A stretch of 64,000 nt of DNA, taken from assembly GCA_023404675.1 (NCBI GenBank), contig JAEYAW010000033.1, positions 76,567 to 140,566 on the forward strand, in the 5' to 3' direction. Made by a program: the position numbers and the translations under genes. Under the pieces are notes generated by a model. The model was not told where the DNA came from, ran no database searches, and saw only the letters and a list, made by a program, of their open reading frames with translations. This stretch comes from Pseudomonadota bacterium. GTDB lineage: Bacteria > Pseudomonadota > Alphaproteobacteria > Rhizobiales > Xanthobacteraceae. Within the stretch, counting starts at the first letter, position 1; each line of letters starts with the position of its first letter. This document shows positions 25,760 to 35,271 of this stretch, piece after piece.

Positions 25760-26329
25760 ATGACAAAGAAGACAGAACAGATTGACCCATGGGCGGATGC
25801 CCGCGCCGCCTGCCGTACCCACGAGCACCACAAGCGCCTCATGCGAGCCCAAGCTGACGGCTGGACACCCCTGGAGCTTACCGAATACGTGCGCTCGTGC
25901 TTCCACCGCCCCGGTGGCGATGAGGCAACGTCCTATGGCTATCAGCAAGCCCTGTGGTTCCTTGAGGGCGACGACGCCAAGCTGTGGCTCAAGGAGTTTC
26001 GAGCACGCGGCGGGAAACCTCTGCCACCACGGCCCCCTGAAGAACTCTCGTGGTCTCCGGGACTGTTTGGGATCGATAGCGAATGCCTCTACTGGCCATT
26101 CCATCCAACCGGCTTTGTGGAGATGATTGCCCAGCGGGCACGGGACCACTTCGGGATGCCTGAGGGCTCCCCCGTGCATCCCAATGCGTGGGGTGCTGCC
26201 TGCCGTGCCTATTGGCGCGACCGGCACAAGGCCAGACGTGAGGCCCGCAGGGAAGCCAAGCGGCAGGGACATGTGGTCGCCGCTGAGCTTCAGGAGCACA
26301 CGAGACCCACGGCAGAAGTCCCCACATAA
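25760..26329 (+). CDS. Hypothetical charged protein (189 aa)
   Basis: Unrecognised protein of 189 residues starting MTKKTEQIDPWADARAACRTHEHHKRLMRAQADGW. It is rich in Trp, His, Arg and Glu, with LTEYVRSCFHRPGGDEATSYGYQQALWFLEG in the middle and a strongly basic helical stretch RDRHKARREARREAKRQG near the C terminus, which suggests nucleic-acid binding. There is no signal peptide or membrane segment. ATG 25760 was chosen because the frame's earlier start falls in the terminator stem of the preceding gene. It sits between the large virion-like gene and the helicase on the same strand. Function unknown. Confidence 0.6.
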   Translation: MTKKTEQIDPWADARAACRTHEHHKRLMRAQADGWTPLELTEYVRSCFHRPGGDEATSYGYQQALWFLEGDDAKLWLKEFRARGGKPLPPRPPEELSWSPGLFGIDSECLYWPFHPTGFVEMIAQRARDHFGMPEGSPVHPNAWGAACRAYWRDRHKARREARREAKRQGHVVAAELQEHTRPTAEVPT

Positions 26330-26699
26330 ACCGTTATACATCGCCTGCCGAAGGGAGGGGGCCACAGGAGCCCCTAGGAAGCCCATGGAGACGTTTGGGG
26401 GCTTTTGGCCATCCACCCCAGCACGATGGCGCTCAGGGGCTCCAGTGGACTCCGCTGAGTCGCTCAGAGGCATCCTGGCGACACCCTTAGGGACGGTTCA
26501 TCCCATTCCCTTTGTCCAATTCCTTTAGCGGCTGGACAGCGGTGACACGGTACCGAAACGGACCCCTGGAGTTCTAAAGGTAATCTTTTAGAGCTTCAGG
26601 GACCCATTTCAGAAAACCACCACAGACAAATATAGAAACTGGAGTGGGCTACCCATGAGACCCAAGGGTCTTCATGAGGGCTCATGTTTAGAAAACTGA
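26330..26699. promoter_or_regulatory. 370-base gap with inverted repeats before the helicase gene
   Basis: No gene is seen here. Two inverted repeats are clear. At 26560-26605, GGACCCCTGGAGTTCTAAAG is followed by CTTTTAGAGCTTCAGGGACCC. At 26654-26676, CATGAGACCC-AA-GGGTCTTCATG is a 23-base palindrome with one mismatched position. Position directly upstream of a helicase-like gene makes them candidates for an operator or replication-origin structure of the element. Confidence 0.5.
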
Positions 26700-28646
26700 A
26701 TGACAGATATTGGTGGCGATAGTGAGCAATATACGCTCGTGTCGCCTGAAGACTTCAAGGCCCGCATGGACCACCACTGGACCGCCACATTGGGCCTGTG
26801 TTCCTCCGAACAACTTCGCACTCTCTGGCAAATCATTGGAGAGACTTTTCAGTCGGCTATAGTTGAAACAGCACGGGGTGTCCCTTCTCCGTGGCGGGTG
26901 TTGCAACCCCCGACAGGCTCAGGGAAGACACAGGGTGCCTGTGTATACGCCGCGCTCCAGGCGGACCTAAACAGGGACGCGGTGGACCACAGGAAGCCTG
27001 TGGGCATCCTGATTGTCACGCGTCGGATTGAGCAGGCCAACGAGATAGTCTCCACCATCAACACACTAGCGGGCCGTGTCGTCGCGGTGGCTCACCATTC
27101 GGACAGTCGGGCTACACCTGAGCTACTCGATAACAGCGATGTCGTGGTCATCACACACCAGGCCTACGTCAATGCAGCACGTGGGCTCAGGGATCACGTG
27201 GGGAGCGCGTGGGACCGCTTGCTATCATGGCGGGGAGGTCAGCGGCTATTGACCATCATTGATGAGGCTCTGGCCAACGTCGTTGAGACCAGCAAGCTTA
27301 CAGTGGCCGACCTTGGACGGGTCATCGGTTACATCCCCGTCAACCTCCGCGCGGCATTCCCTCAGCAAGTCATAATGCTGGAGGAACTACGCCTGATCCT
27401 GTTGGCCCACACGCCAGAAGGCTCTGACCGCAAGGCGCAAATGGTGTGGGGTACTGAGGCCGCACCTTCCCTTGTGGACATGTCAGGCCTTCGTAAGGCC
27501 ATGGCAGACCTACCCTATGACAAGTGGGTAGCCTCAGACGATGCCAGCCAGCGTGCGCGCATAGCCCGGTTCGTGGAGGATGTATTGACCGATGCTGAAT
27601 GCATCCAATCGCAATGGGCCTACTACACGCTGAAGGGGAGCGAGCATTCGCTGAACACGGCGGCCCTCGCGGTCCCCAAGAGCCTACCCGGTCCCGTCGT
27701 GCTGGACGCAACAGCCCGCGCGGACTTCCTGTGGGACCTCTTTGAGAGACGCGCGCGCATCGAGCCAACCCCCAGTCATGTGCGGGACTACAGCCCGGTT
27801 ACTCTCCACGTCGCCCGTGCTCGTGGCGTGGGAAAGACCGGGATGATAGCGAACATCAAGTCCCGGTGGTCCCGTGCGCTCGCCTCACTGGAGGCCGGGG
27901 TGTCTCATGGGCGCTTTGTGTTCGCGTGTGTCCACAAGGCCGTTGAGCACGCTGTGTTGAGCGTTGGCACCCCGTTCCAGAACTTCTCCGTGGGGCACTG
28001 GGGCGCAATAGACGGCCGTAATGACTGGGCGAGCTATGACGTGGCCGTCATCTTCGGACTGCCCTACCGGGATCACATCTGGGCCACGAACACGTTCTAC
28101 GCGCTTCAGGGAGAGCAGGACGACGCATGGCTGCGCTCACCCGGCTGGAAACAGTATGGTGATGTCCGCCGCGTGATGCAGCAACGGCAATTGTCTGTGT
28201 CCATCATCCAGGCAATCAATCGGGTCCGGTGCAGGAAGGTTATCGATGCCGAGGGCAGATGTGAGCCCACTGACATCTTCATCGTGCTTCCCGAAGACCG
28301 CGACGGGGACGCCATCTTGGAAGACATCCGGAGAGATATGCCGGGCCTCAACGTGGTTGTTTGGGCGTTTGACCTTGATGGACCCGAGGTCCGCAAGCCC
28401 CGCGCTGGATCCTCTCACGCGGCCCTTGTGGCCTACATGAGAACCCAATTGCCGGGACAGGTGGCCTTTCAATCTCTCCGGAAGGTCCTGAACCTCACCC
28501 GCAGTGGAATGAAGAAACTGGCGACCGCCCTAAGGGACGAAAGCCACGAGACCACACGCGCCCTCAAGGCCATGGGTGTGGAATATCGAACGACAGGCAC
28601 CGGGCGGGGAGCCATAAGCTTCCTCGCCAAATACGCGACAGCCTGA
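26700..28646 (+). CDS. SF2 helicase-like ATPase of the integrative element
   Basis: 648-residue protein with helicase superfamily 2 motifs. Walker A LQPPTGSGKTQG is near residue 72, motif Ia-like GILIVTRRIEQANEI follows, then DVVVITHQAYV, the Walker B-like box LTIIDEAL (DEAL) and a motif VI-like QAINRVRCRK near 505. The C terminus FQSLRKVLNLTRSGMKKLATALRDE resembles a helix-turn-helix. A plausible role is replication initiation or DNA processing of the element; I cannot place it in a named family. ATG 26700 has no Shine-Dalgarno sequence, so the start is uncertain. The gene is followed by a terminator and preceded by palindromes. Confidence 0.75.
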   Translation: MTDIGGDSEQYTLVSPEDFKARMDHHWTATLGLCSSEQLRTLWQIIGETFQSAIVETARGVPSPWRVLQPPTGSGKTQGACVYAALQADLNRDAVDHRKPVGILIVTRRIEQANEIVSTINTLAGRVVAVAHHSDSRATPELLDNSDVVVITHQAYVNAARGLRDHVGSAWDRLLSWRGGQRLLTIIDEALANVVETSKLTVADLGRVIGYIPVNLRAAFPQQVIMLEELRLILLAHTPEGSDRKAQMVWGTEAAPSLVDMSGLRKAMADLPYDKWVASDDASQRARIARFVEDVLTDAECIQSQWAYYTLKGSEHSLNTAALAVPKSLPGPVVLDATARADFLWDLFERRARIEPTPSHVRDYSPVTLHVARARGVGKTGMIANIKSRWSRALASLEAGVSHGRFVFACVHKAVEHAVLSVGTPFQNFSVGHWGAIDGRNDWASYDVAVIFGLPYRDHIWATNTFYALQGEQDDAWLRSPGWKQYGDVRRVMQQRQLSVSIIQAINRVRCRKVIDAEGRCEPTDIFIVLPEDRDGDAILEDIRRDMPGLNVVVWAFDLDGPEVRKPRAGSSHAALVAYMRTQLPGQVAFQSLRKVLNLTRSGMKKLATALRDESHETTRALKAMGVEYRTTGTGRGAISFLAKYATA

Positions 28647-28652
28647 CAAACT

Positions 28653-28699
28653 AAAAGCCAGCATGAGGACCCACATGGGCACCCGTGCTGGCTTTTTTT
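28653..28699. terminator. Terminator after the helicase-like gene
   Basis: AAAAGCCAGCA and TGCTGGCTTTTTTT form a stem with seven T residues at the 3' side and four A residues at the 5' side. It lies a few bases after the helicase stop and could also stop minus-strand transcription of the integrase side. Confidence 0.85.
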
Positions 28700-28768
28700 C
28701 GTCAGGTATCTGGTGTCGTGTTCAGGCCACGCGGCCTCCTGTGTGCGCCGGTGCGGGAGTGCTCCAGC

Positions 28769-28960
28769 CTAAGCCCTGCCCCCATGGAAAACCGCGTTAG
28801 ACAAGTCCTCATCGTCAACGCCCCACCTCTGCGCTAGGGCCACGCTCCGCTCTTCCAACGCCAAGGCTCGCTCCAGAGCTCGTTCGGCGCGATAGATGCG
28901 GCCTACGACCCACGCATGCCTTTTAGCCATCAGCCACAATTTCACAGAATACAGTGTCAT
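28769..28960 (-). CDS. Small hypothetical protein (63 aa) downstream of the integrase
   Basis: Short basic protein MTLYSVKLWLMAKRHAW followed by a helical Ala/Glu/Arg-rich stretch (RAERALERALALEERSVALAQRW). ATG 28960 has GGAGAGAAGG just upstream. It lies on the same strand and 40 bases after the integrase end, so it could be co-transcribed. It has no recognisable domain; it is too helical and acidic for a typical excisionase. A real gene is plausible because of the good ribosome-binding site. Confidence 0.5.
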   Translation of the reverse strand: MTLYSVKLWLMAKRHAWVVGRIYRAERALERALALEERSVALAQRWGVDDEDLSNAVFHGGRA

Positions 28961-29000
28961 GACCTTCTCTCCATGTGCACCCCGGACCATCCCGGAGGGT

Positions 29001-30840
29001 TCATTTGGGGCCGCGTGTGGGCCGCGTGTTCGTGAAGGGCTTCACGCGCGATAGGTCCAAGCCCTTGTATGAGATGCTCTCGATGGCCGCGCGTATCGGC
29101 TCAGCTCCGTAGCGCTCCAGCATGGCCTTGGCTCCATAGCGCCCGCTCATGGTCGAGCGCGTGGACCACCCCACAAGCGCCTTACGCAATTCGATATCTA
29201 CGCCCGCCTGTCTGAGCCTGTCCGATATGCCGTGTCTGAAACTGTGAAAAACCTTGTCTTCGTCATCGATTCCGAGTTCGGACAAGTATCTTCCGAACCA
29301 CTGGCTCCATGCGGAGCGCCCGTGTTTCACATCCGGGGCGACTAGCGGAAACAGCCACTCTTGCTCCCCCGCTTGTCGCTTCACGGTTGTTACGAAGTCG
29401 AGGAATCCCAATCGTCGTAGTTCGGGATGGAGTGCCACGGTACGTCGCGCGGCCCGAGTCTTGAGCGTCCGGCCTGCCTGTCGGTTCTTCTCAATCACGA
29501 TAAAAAGAAGTGTCTGTTTCCGTGTCGGTTTCCACGTCACTCGCTCGGAGCCCCGCTAGTTCCCCCAATCGGGCCCCTGTGAACAGGCTTAGCAGCGGCA
29601 ACCAGAACGCAGTTGGTCCCTTGCCTCCCTCGGGAATCTCGTGGCCGGTAAACACTGGGGAATTGAAAAGGCACTGAAGTTCGGCGACTGCGAACGGGCC
29701 CCGCGTGGAGTCCTCTTCCTCCAAGCGCATCTGTTGAAACGGGTCCGCCCACGGCATGTCATCGGGGATGATGCCGTTGATGTACGACCACTTTCCGACG
29801 GCCTGTATCGCCCCCATGAGCTTGTTGATGGTGGGGGGCTTAATCTTGGGGACCTCAGGGTGTTTCGCACCGTACTCGGCCAGCACCGGCAACGGAGCAT
29901 CGCGAAGATTCCCGGGCTTCCTGCGTGGGATGTGCTGTAGAGCCTCGCGGAACGTTCGCGCATGAGCCTTCTTGATTGTGCCTATCGGTAGGTTTCCGTG
30001 AAGCTCAACAAACATGTCCACGGCGTGCTCGTATTCCACCCGGGTGCTCGCGGACGGTTGGCGGGCCTTCAGCCAGCCCGCCCAAGCGGTGCGCAGGGTC
30101 TCACCGGCTTCCTGAGCCACATGTGGGGCAGGTGCGGGCAGTGGGGGTGTCTCGACAAACTCGCCCTCGTTCCGTGCCTGTATGGCTTGAAGAGCGCGGA
30201 CATAAGCCCTCAGGGCGGCATTGCCGAGCAAAGGCCATGAAGGGCTATCCGGCTTCAGCGCCAGCCCGAACGCGTCCAGCGCGATGGCGATTTGGTCCTG
30301 AATGACTGTGAAGTCCCCAAGGGCCGCTGCCTGCTTATAGTCGGGTAGGCCATCTGCTACGCCCTCCCTGATCGCTCCAAGTTGCTCCAGCGATATGCCG
30401 TGGCCCGGCAGTTGTTCGTAGGGGGCGGCCCATGATCCAATCTCGCGACCTTCGACTCTGGCCAACCAGTTAGCGTGGCGCTTCATGAGGTCCCGGCCAC
30501 CGACACGGACGCGCTCATCATCGAACAATTCTCGGGCGAACACGTATTCGGCTAGTCGCTGAATCTCCACGGGGGTGAGGCTTGCACGTTCTGCCACGGG
30601 CCTCTCTGCGAGCAGTTCTTCCGCTCGCCGCACAATGTCATCGAACACGAGATACACGGGTACCGCGCGCTGGCGGGCCTCTCGTGGGTCTTTGGTGCCG
30701 AGGGACTTCTTGAGGAAGACCTGTCGCGGCTTTCCATTGCCAAGAATGCGGGCGACCGCTTCCTGAAGGCGCTCAGGTATCTTCCGTTGTGCGGAGTAAG
30801 TGCCGTGCTGACTTTTAACCAGACTCATCAGTAAGCGCAT
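29001..30840 (-). pseudogene. Tyrosine integrase, disrupted by a frameshift
   Basis: Phage-type tyrosine recombinase whose two halves lie in adjacent frames. The N-terminal frame (29491-30840) carries the arm/core-binding region and the first catalytic Arg in FTGARLGELAGLRASDV, then stops. The C-terminal frame (29001 to about 29510) carries LLFIVIEKNRQAGRTLKTRAARR and the HSFRHGISDRL box with the later Arg and His, plus GYG/Tyr-bearing GRYGAKAMLERYG. The switch happens at or near an A5 run (T5 on the coding strand) at 29502-29506; removing one base would join the frames into about 612 residues. Adjacent to tRNA-Arg, it is the likely integrase of the element. The break may be a real mutation or a sequencing error in the run. 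Confidence 0.82.
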
Positions 30841-30929
30841 CGGTTGCTACCTGGATTGTATACCACCAGTCAGCCGATAACGCCGTGATTTTGTGCAAGT
30901 TTTTGGTCTGTCTACCGAATCGGGGGAGC
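30841..30929. other. Short gap between integrase and attR
   Basis: About 90 bases upstream of the integrase start, ending at the 3' end of the tRNA. AT-rich in its middle. It probably holds the integrase promoter and arm-type binding sites; none can be named from sequence alone. Confidence 0.4.
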
Positions 30930-30930
30930 G

Positions 30931-31007
<77 letters not shown>

Positions 31008-31090
31008 GAACCTCACGCACGGCGCGTGAAATAGCAGAGGCGGCGCGCTCCGGCCACTGCTTTTCGCCGGGTGGGAGCTGCGGTGGTCTT

Positions 31091-31202
31091 ACGTTTTCGG
31101 GCGCGGCGAATGCCGCTTCGCCCGAAAACGTATCGGTTCAGCAATCCTGCGCAGTTCCGCCGATGCCGGCCGAACGGCTCCGGGCGGCAGAACTGTGCAG
31201 GA
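31091..31202. repeat. Two strong inverted repeats in the tRNA-Arg/acyl-CoA dehydrogenase gap
   Basis: ACGTTTTCGGGCG and CGCCCGAAAACGT form a perfect 13-bp stem at 31091-31131. A second stem follows at 31145-31202: TCCTGCGCAGTTCCGCC against GGCGGCAGAACTGTGCAGGA. No gene is seen in 31008-31260. They may be terminators for the minus-strand dehydrogenase or dispersed repeats. Confidence 0.6.
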
Positions 31203-31260
31203 GCGGGGACATCAGGACCGGACGCCCGAAGGCCGCGTCAGGGCTCGCGCTCGCAGCGGC

Positions 31261-32553
31261 TTACGCCGCGGCCACGACTTGCCGTTCGATCAGGTCGGCG
31301 TATTTTTCCAGTGCGGCCTTTTCCTGATCGGGGATGTAGCCGGTCGGGAACAGCCGGTCGGTGCCCTTCTTCTCCCGCAGCACCTGTCGCGCGACCGTGA
31401 CCTTGTGAACTTCCGTGGGGCCGTCGGCCAGCCCCATATGGAAGCTCTCGATCACCTGCTCGGCGAAAGGCATGTCCGGCGTGACGCCGAGCGAGCCATG
31501 CAGATGCAGGGCGCGCGCCGCCACGTCGTGAAAGATCTTCGGCATCACCGCTTTGACCGCCGAAATGTCTTTCCGGACCTTCATGTAGTCCTTGTACTTG
31601 TCGATGCGCCAGGCGGTGCGAAGCACGAGCAGCCGGAATTGTTCGATCTCGATCCAGGAGTCGGCGATCTTCTCCTGGACCATCTGCTTGTCCGCCAGCA
31701 GCGAGCCTTGCGTGTGGCGGCTCAGGGCGCGCTCGCACATCATGTCGAACGAGCGCTGAACCTGCCCGATGGTGCGCATGGCGTGGTGGATGCGGCCGCC
31801 GCCAAGGCGTGTCTGCGCGACGACGAAGCCGCCGCCGCGCGGGCCGAGCAGGTGATCCTTCGGAATACGGACGTCCTTGAAGCGCAGATAGGCGTGGGAT
31901 GGCACGCCGTGGAAGCCGACAGGCATGTTGCGCAGGATCTCGATGCCGGGCGTTTCCATCGGCACGATAAACGTGGACAGCCGATTGTATTCACCGGCAT
32001 CGGGGTCTGTCACCGCCATGACGATCAGGAAGCTGGCGACATGAGCATGCGAGGCGAACCATTTGTCGCCGTTCAGCACCCAGCCGTTTTCGCTTTCCTC
32101 GGCGCGGAACTTGAAGACTTTCGGATCCGCGCCGCCCTGTGGCTCGGTCATGGCGAAGCAGGACACGATCTCGTTGTCCAGAAGTGGACGGAGATAGCGT
32201 GATTTCTGATCTTCGGTTCCGTAGTGCGCGAGGATTTCTGCATTGCCCGAGTCCGGGGCCTGGCAGCCAAAAACCGTCGGCGCGAAACGCGACCGCCCGA
32301 GAATCTCGTTGATCAACGCGAGCTTGACCTGTCCGAATCCCTGTCCGCCAAGCTCGGGTCCAAGATGACAGGCCCACAAGCCCCGCTCTTTCACCTTCGC
32401 CTGAAGGGGCCGGACCAGCGCATTGCGCTTGGGATTCTTGACCTCGTAGGGAAATTCAAGAATGTGGTCGAGCGGTTCGACCTCCTCGCGCACAAACTGA
32501 TCGATCCAGTCGAGTTCTTTCTGAAATTGCGGGTCGGTCTCGAAATCCCACAT
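31261..32553 (-). CDS. Acyl-CoA dehydrogenase (ACAD11-like)
   Basis: 430-residue acyl-CoA dehydrogenase starting MWDFETDPQFQKELDWIDQFVREEVEPLDHI. It has CFAMTEPQGGADPKVFKFRAEE (FAD loop), WVLNGDKWFASHAHVASF, RLGGGRIHHAMRTIGQVQRSFDMMCERALSR and a C-terminal LHGSLGVTPDMPFAEQVIESFHMGLADGPTEVHKVTVAR. This sequence type is the ACAD10/11-like branch rather than the one in the 4-8 kb operon. It would oxidise an acyl-CoA in the cytosol with ETF as acceptor. It stands alone between the integrative element and the polysaccharide cluster; a 116-base gap separates it from the flippase gene upstream and there is no obvious operon partner. Confidence 0.9.
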   Translation of the reverse strand: MWDFETDPQFQKELDWIDQFVREEVEPLDHILEFPYEVKNPKRNALVRPLQAKVKERGLWACHLGPELGGQGFGQVKLALINEILGRSRFAPTVFGCQAPDSGNAEILAHYGTEDQKSRYLRPLLDNEIVSCFAMTEPQGGADPKVFKFRAEESENGWVLNGDKWFASHAHVASFLIVMAVTDPDAGEYNRLSTFIVPMETPGIEILRNMPVGFHGVPSHAYLRFKDVRIPKDHLLGPRGGGFVVAQTRLGGGRIHHAMRTIGQVQRSFDMMCERALSRHTQGSLLADKQMVQEKIADSWIEIEQFRLLVLRTAWRIDKYKDYMKVRKDISAVKAVMPKIFHDVAARALHLHGSLGVTPDMPFAEQVIESFHMGLADGPTEVHKVTVARQVLREKKGTDRLFPTGYIPDQEKAALEKYADLIERQVVAAA

Positions 32554-32669
32554 CTGGCTTCCTCCATTTCTTATGTGCCCTGCTCACGGCAGGCTGTGGT
32601 GCATTGTAGAGCCTCTGTGGATCGCAGGGCAATCTCGGGGTCGCGTTCATCACGCGATGACAAGTCGCG

Positions 32670-33959
32670 TCATCGCGTTGGCGAATCGTCCGCGCCGGGA
32701 GGCTGAGAGGCATGGGCCGACCGCCGCTCCTCCGCCTTCTGCCTCGGCCGGACGATGGCCCATGTCCCGATCAGCACGATGGCCTCCGACACCGCGCCGC
32801 CGAGCAGTGCCCAGGACGGCGTCGTTGTCAGGAGGATCGCCAGCACCAGCAGCAGCCCCGCGACGGCCGCGATGGCCGAGAGGATCGCGATGGCGCGGAA
32901 ATCCTGTGCGATTTCGAGCCAGATGCGCGGCATCACGTAGAGCATCGGCAGCGCGCTCATGATCCATGCCAGCACTGAAATCTTGAAGAAGCGGGTATCG
33001 TCGAGGCTTTCCGGCTGGATGAACGGAAGTGCGATCAGAACGGCCGCGCCATACAACAGCCCGAAGACCGCCAGCAGGAACGGCCAGCGCCGCAGCAGGC
33101 GTCCGACAGCCGCGAACTGTCTGCGTGCCATCAGTCTGGCCATCTCCGGATGGATCATGTTGGCGAAGGCGGTGGACACGATGCGCAGCGGCACGAAGAA
33201 GACGAGCGCGGCGGCGATCGGCGCATAGGCCGCCGGCCCGGCCATGGCCGCCACCAGAAGCGCCATGCCCTGCCCCTGGATATTGGTGATCGTCACGCTC
33301 AGCAGCGACCATTTCAGATCGCGCCAGAGGCGTTTGTATCTCCGCCAGAAATGGATGCCCGTGCTCAGGCGGACGCGCCGCCGGTTGAAGGCCAGCATCA
33401 CCGCGATGCCGAGCGCGTTGGCGATCACGAGCGCCACGAATGTGTGCTGGAGGATGTGCTGGCCGTTCCACACCACCCACGTCGCTCCAAGCGCGCCGCT
33501 CAGCGTGAACGCCAGATCGCTGGCCGCGACCAGCAGCTGGCGCTTGCGCGCGAAGAATACGGTGCGGATGTGGGCGCGCAGGGTCCACAGACCGACGAAC
33601 GCACCGCCGATCATTTCGCCCTCGTCGATCCAGGCCCGGAGCACGCCGGCCATGGCGAGCCCGAACGTGATGGACAGCAGCGTTGCCGCCGTGCCGAAAG
33701 TGATTTCATAGGCGTTGGCCGACGTCTCGCTGTGGCTCTGCGAGATCGCGATGCTGGCCGGAAGCGCGGTGAAGGCGCGGATATAGGTGAGGCCGATGCC
33801 GCCGATCACCATTACCAGCGCGAAGATGCCATAGTCGCGGGCCGAGACGAAATGCAGCAGCAACAGGTTGAGCGCGAGGTGAAAGGCGCTCTGCATCGCC
33901 TCGCCGCCGATCATCACCACGAGCTTGAGCAGGGTGCGCTGGATCGCGGCGAGGTTCAT
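32670..33959 (-). CDS. Polysaccharide flippase (Wzx/MATE-like membrane protein)
   Basis: 429-residue polytopic membrane protein. About twelve hydrophobic segments are visible, from VMIGGEAMQSAFHLALNLLLLHFVSA at the N terminus to WALLGGAVSEAIVLIGTWAIV at the C terminus, with short basic loops (RKRQLLVA, RRRVRLSTG). This matches lipid-linked-oligosaccharide flippases of the Wzx or PST type. The first residues MNLAAIQRTLLK are cytoplasmic. Its start overlaps the glycosyltransferase stop by four bases (ATGA), so the two are translationally coupled. It is the membrane step that would move a repeat unit across the inner membrane. Confidence 0.8.
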   Translation of the reverse strand: MNLAAIQRTLLKLVVMIGGEAMQSAFHLALNLLLLHFVSARDYGIFALVMVIGGIGLTYIRAFTALPASIAISQSHSETSANAYEITFGTAATLLSITFGLAMAGVLRAWIDEGEMIGGAFVGLWTLRAHIRTVFFARKRQLLVAASDLAFTLSGALGATWVVWNGQHILQHTFVALVIANALGIAVMLAFNRRRVRLSTGIHFWRRYKRLWRDLKWSLLSVTITNIQGQGMALLVAAMAGPAAYAPIAAALVFFVPLRIVSTAFANMIHPEMARLMARRQFAAVGRLLRRWPFLLAVFGLLYGAAVLIALPFIQPESLDDTRFFKISVLAWIMSALPMLYVMPRIWLEIAQDFRAIAILSAIAAVAGLLLVLAILLTTTPSWALLGGAVSEAIVLIGTWAIVRPRQKAEERRSAHASQPPGADDSPTR

Positions 33960-35119
33960 GGCGTTGTCAGCCCGTCGCTGGACTGTTTGAGGCTCAGCAT
34001 CTCACGGACGATGGCCGCGAGACGGTCGGCGACGCCCTGTTCGCTGAACAAGGCCTCGAAGCGCGCGCGGCCATCGGCGGCCATGGGAGCGAGGCATTCC
34101 GGCGCGCGGATGACATGCCCGAGCACCTGCGCCAGCGCAGCCGGATCGCCCGGCGGGACGAGCCAGCCGGTGATGCCATCGTCGACGACTTCGCGCAGGC
34201 CGCCGATCGCGGACGCCACCGGCGGCCGCCCGAACGCCATGGCCTCTATCGCCACGCGTCCGAGCGACTCGGGGCGGACGGACGGTACGGTGACGATATC
34301 GGCCCAACGATACAACGGCGAGGGATCGTCGATAAACGGCTCGACACGAACCTGCGCCGACAGCCCCAGATCGGCGACGGAATCGCGCAGGGCTGCCTCA
34401 AGTCCGGGATCCTCGAACGCACTGCCCACGATCCGCACGTCGAGCCGTTCGCGCAGTTCGGCGGGCAGGCTTTTGAGCGCGGCGAGCAGGATGTCCTGCC
34501 CCTTGATCCGGTTGATGCGGCCGAGCATCAGCACGCGCAGCGGCCGCGTGCCGTCGTAGCCGGGCGGAGACCATTGTTCAGGACCGGCCAGTCCATTGTA
34601 AACGATGTCGGCGGCGTAACCGGGCGGGGCGGCGAAGGCCTCGGCCGTGGCGCGCGAGTTGAAGATCAGCCGGGCTCTGCCCCACAGCGCGAGGCGTCTC
34701 AGCACGGGACGGGCCGCGCCTTCCGGAATTTCGTGAATGTGCTGGATGACCCTGCCGGGGAAAAAACGGGCGGCCAGCACATGATCGATGATCACCGAGG
34801 TGTTGATGTAGACGAGATCGTTGCGTCTCAGCCGCGCTGCGGAACGGAATACCGCTCGGGTTAACGTAACAGGAGCAGTCGCTATCAGTTTCGGCAGATT
34901 CTTGCGGCGCAAGACCCACAGCGGCTCGTAGACGATCCGGCTGGCGACGCCGTCGAGCAGCGTCACGATCGGGCCCTGGCGTGGCAGCACGACCTCGATC
35001 TCCGCCGCAGGCCAGGCGCGCCGGAACGCCGCCACGCTTTCGGCGAAGCTGCGGTCCGAGCCGTAAAGTTCGTAGCCCTGATGAACACAAGCGATACGAA
35101 GTGCCACAATCCCGTCCAT
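33956..35119 (-). CDS. Glycosyltransferase family 4 protein
   Basis: 387-residue GT4-type retaining glycosyltransferase. The N-terminal domain starts MDGIVALRIACVHQGYELYGSDRSFAESV. The C-terminal domain has LRVLMLGRINRIKGQDILLAAL, VRIVGSAFEDPG, ADIVTVPSVRPESLGRVAIEAMAFGRPPVASAIGGLREVVDDGITGWLVPPGDP, the classical EX7E and GG motifs. It transfers a sugar to a growing glycan in the cytosol. I chose ATG 35119; further upstream residues are arginine-rich and unlike the family. It heads the pair with the flippase gene. Donor sugar unknown. Confidence 0.88.
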   Translation of the reverse strand: MDGIVALRIACVHQGYELYGSDRSFAESVAAFRRAWPAAEIEVVLPRQGPIVTLLDGVASRIVYEPLWVLRRKNLPKLIATAPVTLTRAVFRSAARLRRNDLVYINTSVIIDHVLAARFFPGRVIQHIHEIPEGAARPVLRRLALWGRARLIFNSRATAEAFAAPPGYAADIVYNGLAGPEQWSPPGYDGTRPLRVLMLGRINRIKGQDILLAALKSLPAELRERLDVRIVGSAFEDPGLEAALRDSVADLGLSAQVRVEPFIDDPSPLYRWADIVTVPSVRPESLGRVAIEAMAFGRPPVASAIGGLREVVDDGITGWLVPPGDPAALAQVLGHVIRAPECLAPMAADGRARFEALFSEQGVADRLAAIVREMLSLKQSSDGLTTP

Positions 35120-35271
35120 TCGAGCCGGCGAACTCGCCCTGCGGTTTCGTTGATGCCGGGCAGGCAATTTTAACGATGTCGCGCATCGGCGCTAAAACCT
35201 TGCGCCAAGGCGATGTATTGCAACCTATCCGATCTTATTTTCCATTGTCTGTACGGATCCCGGAAAAACGT

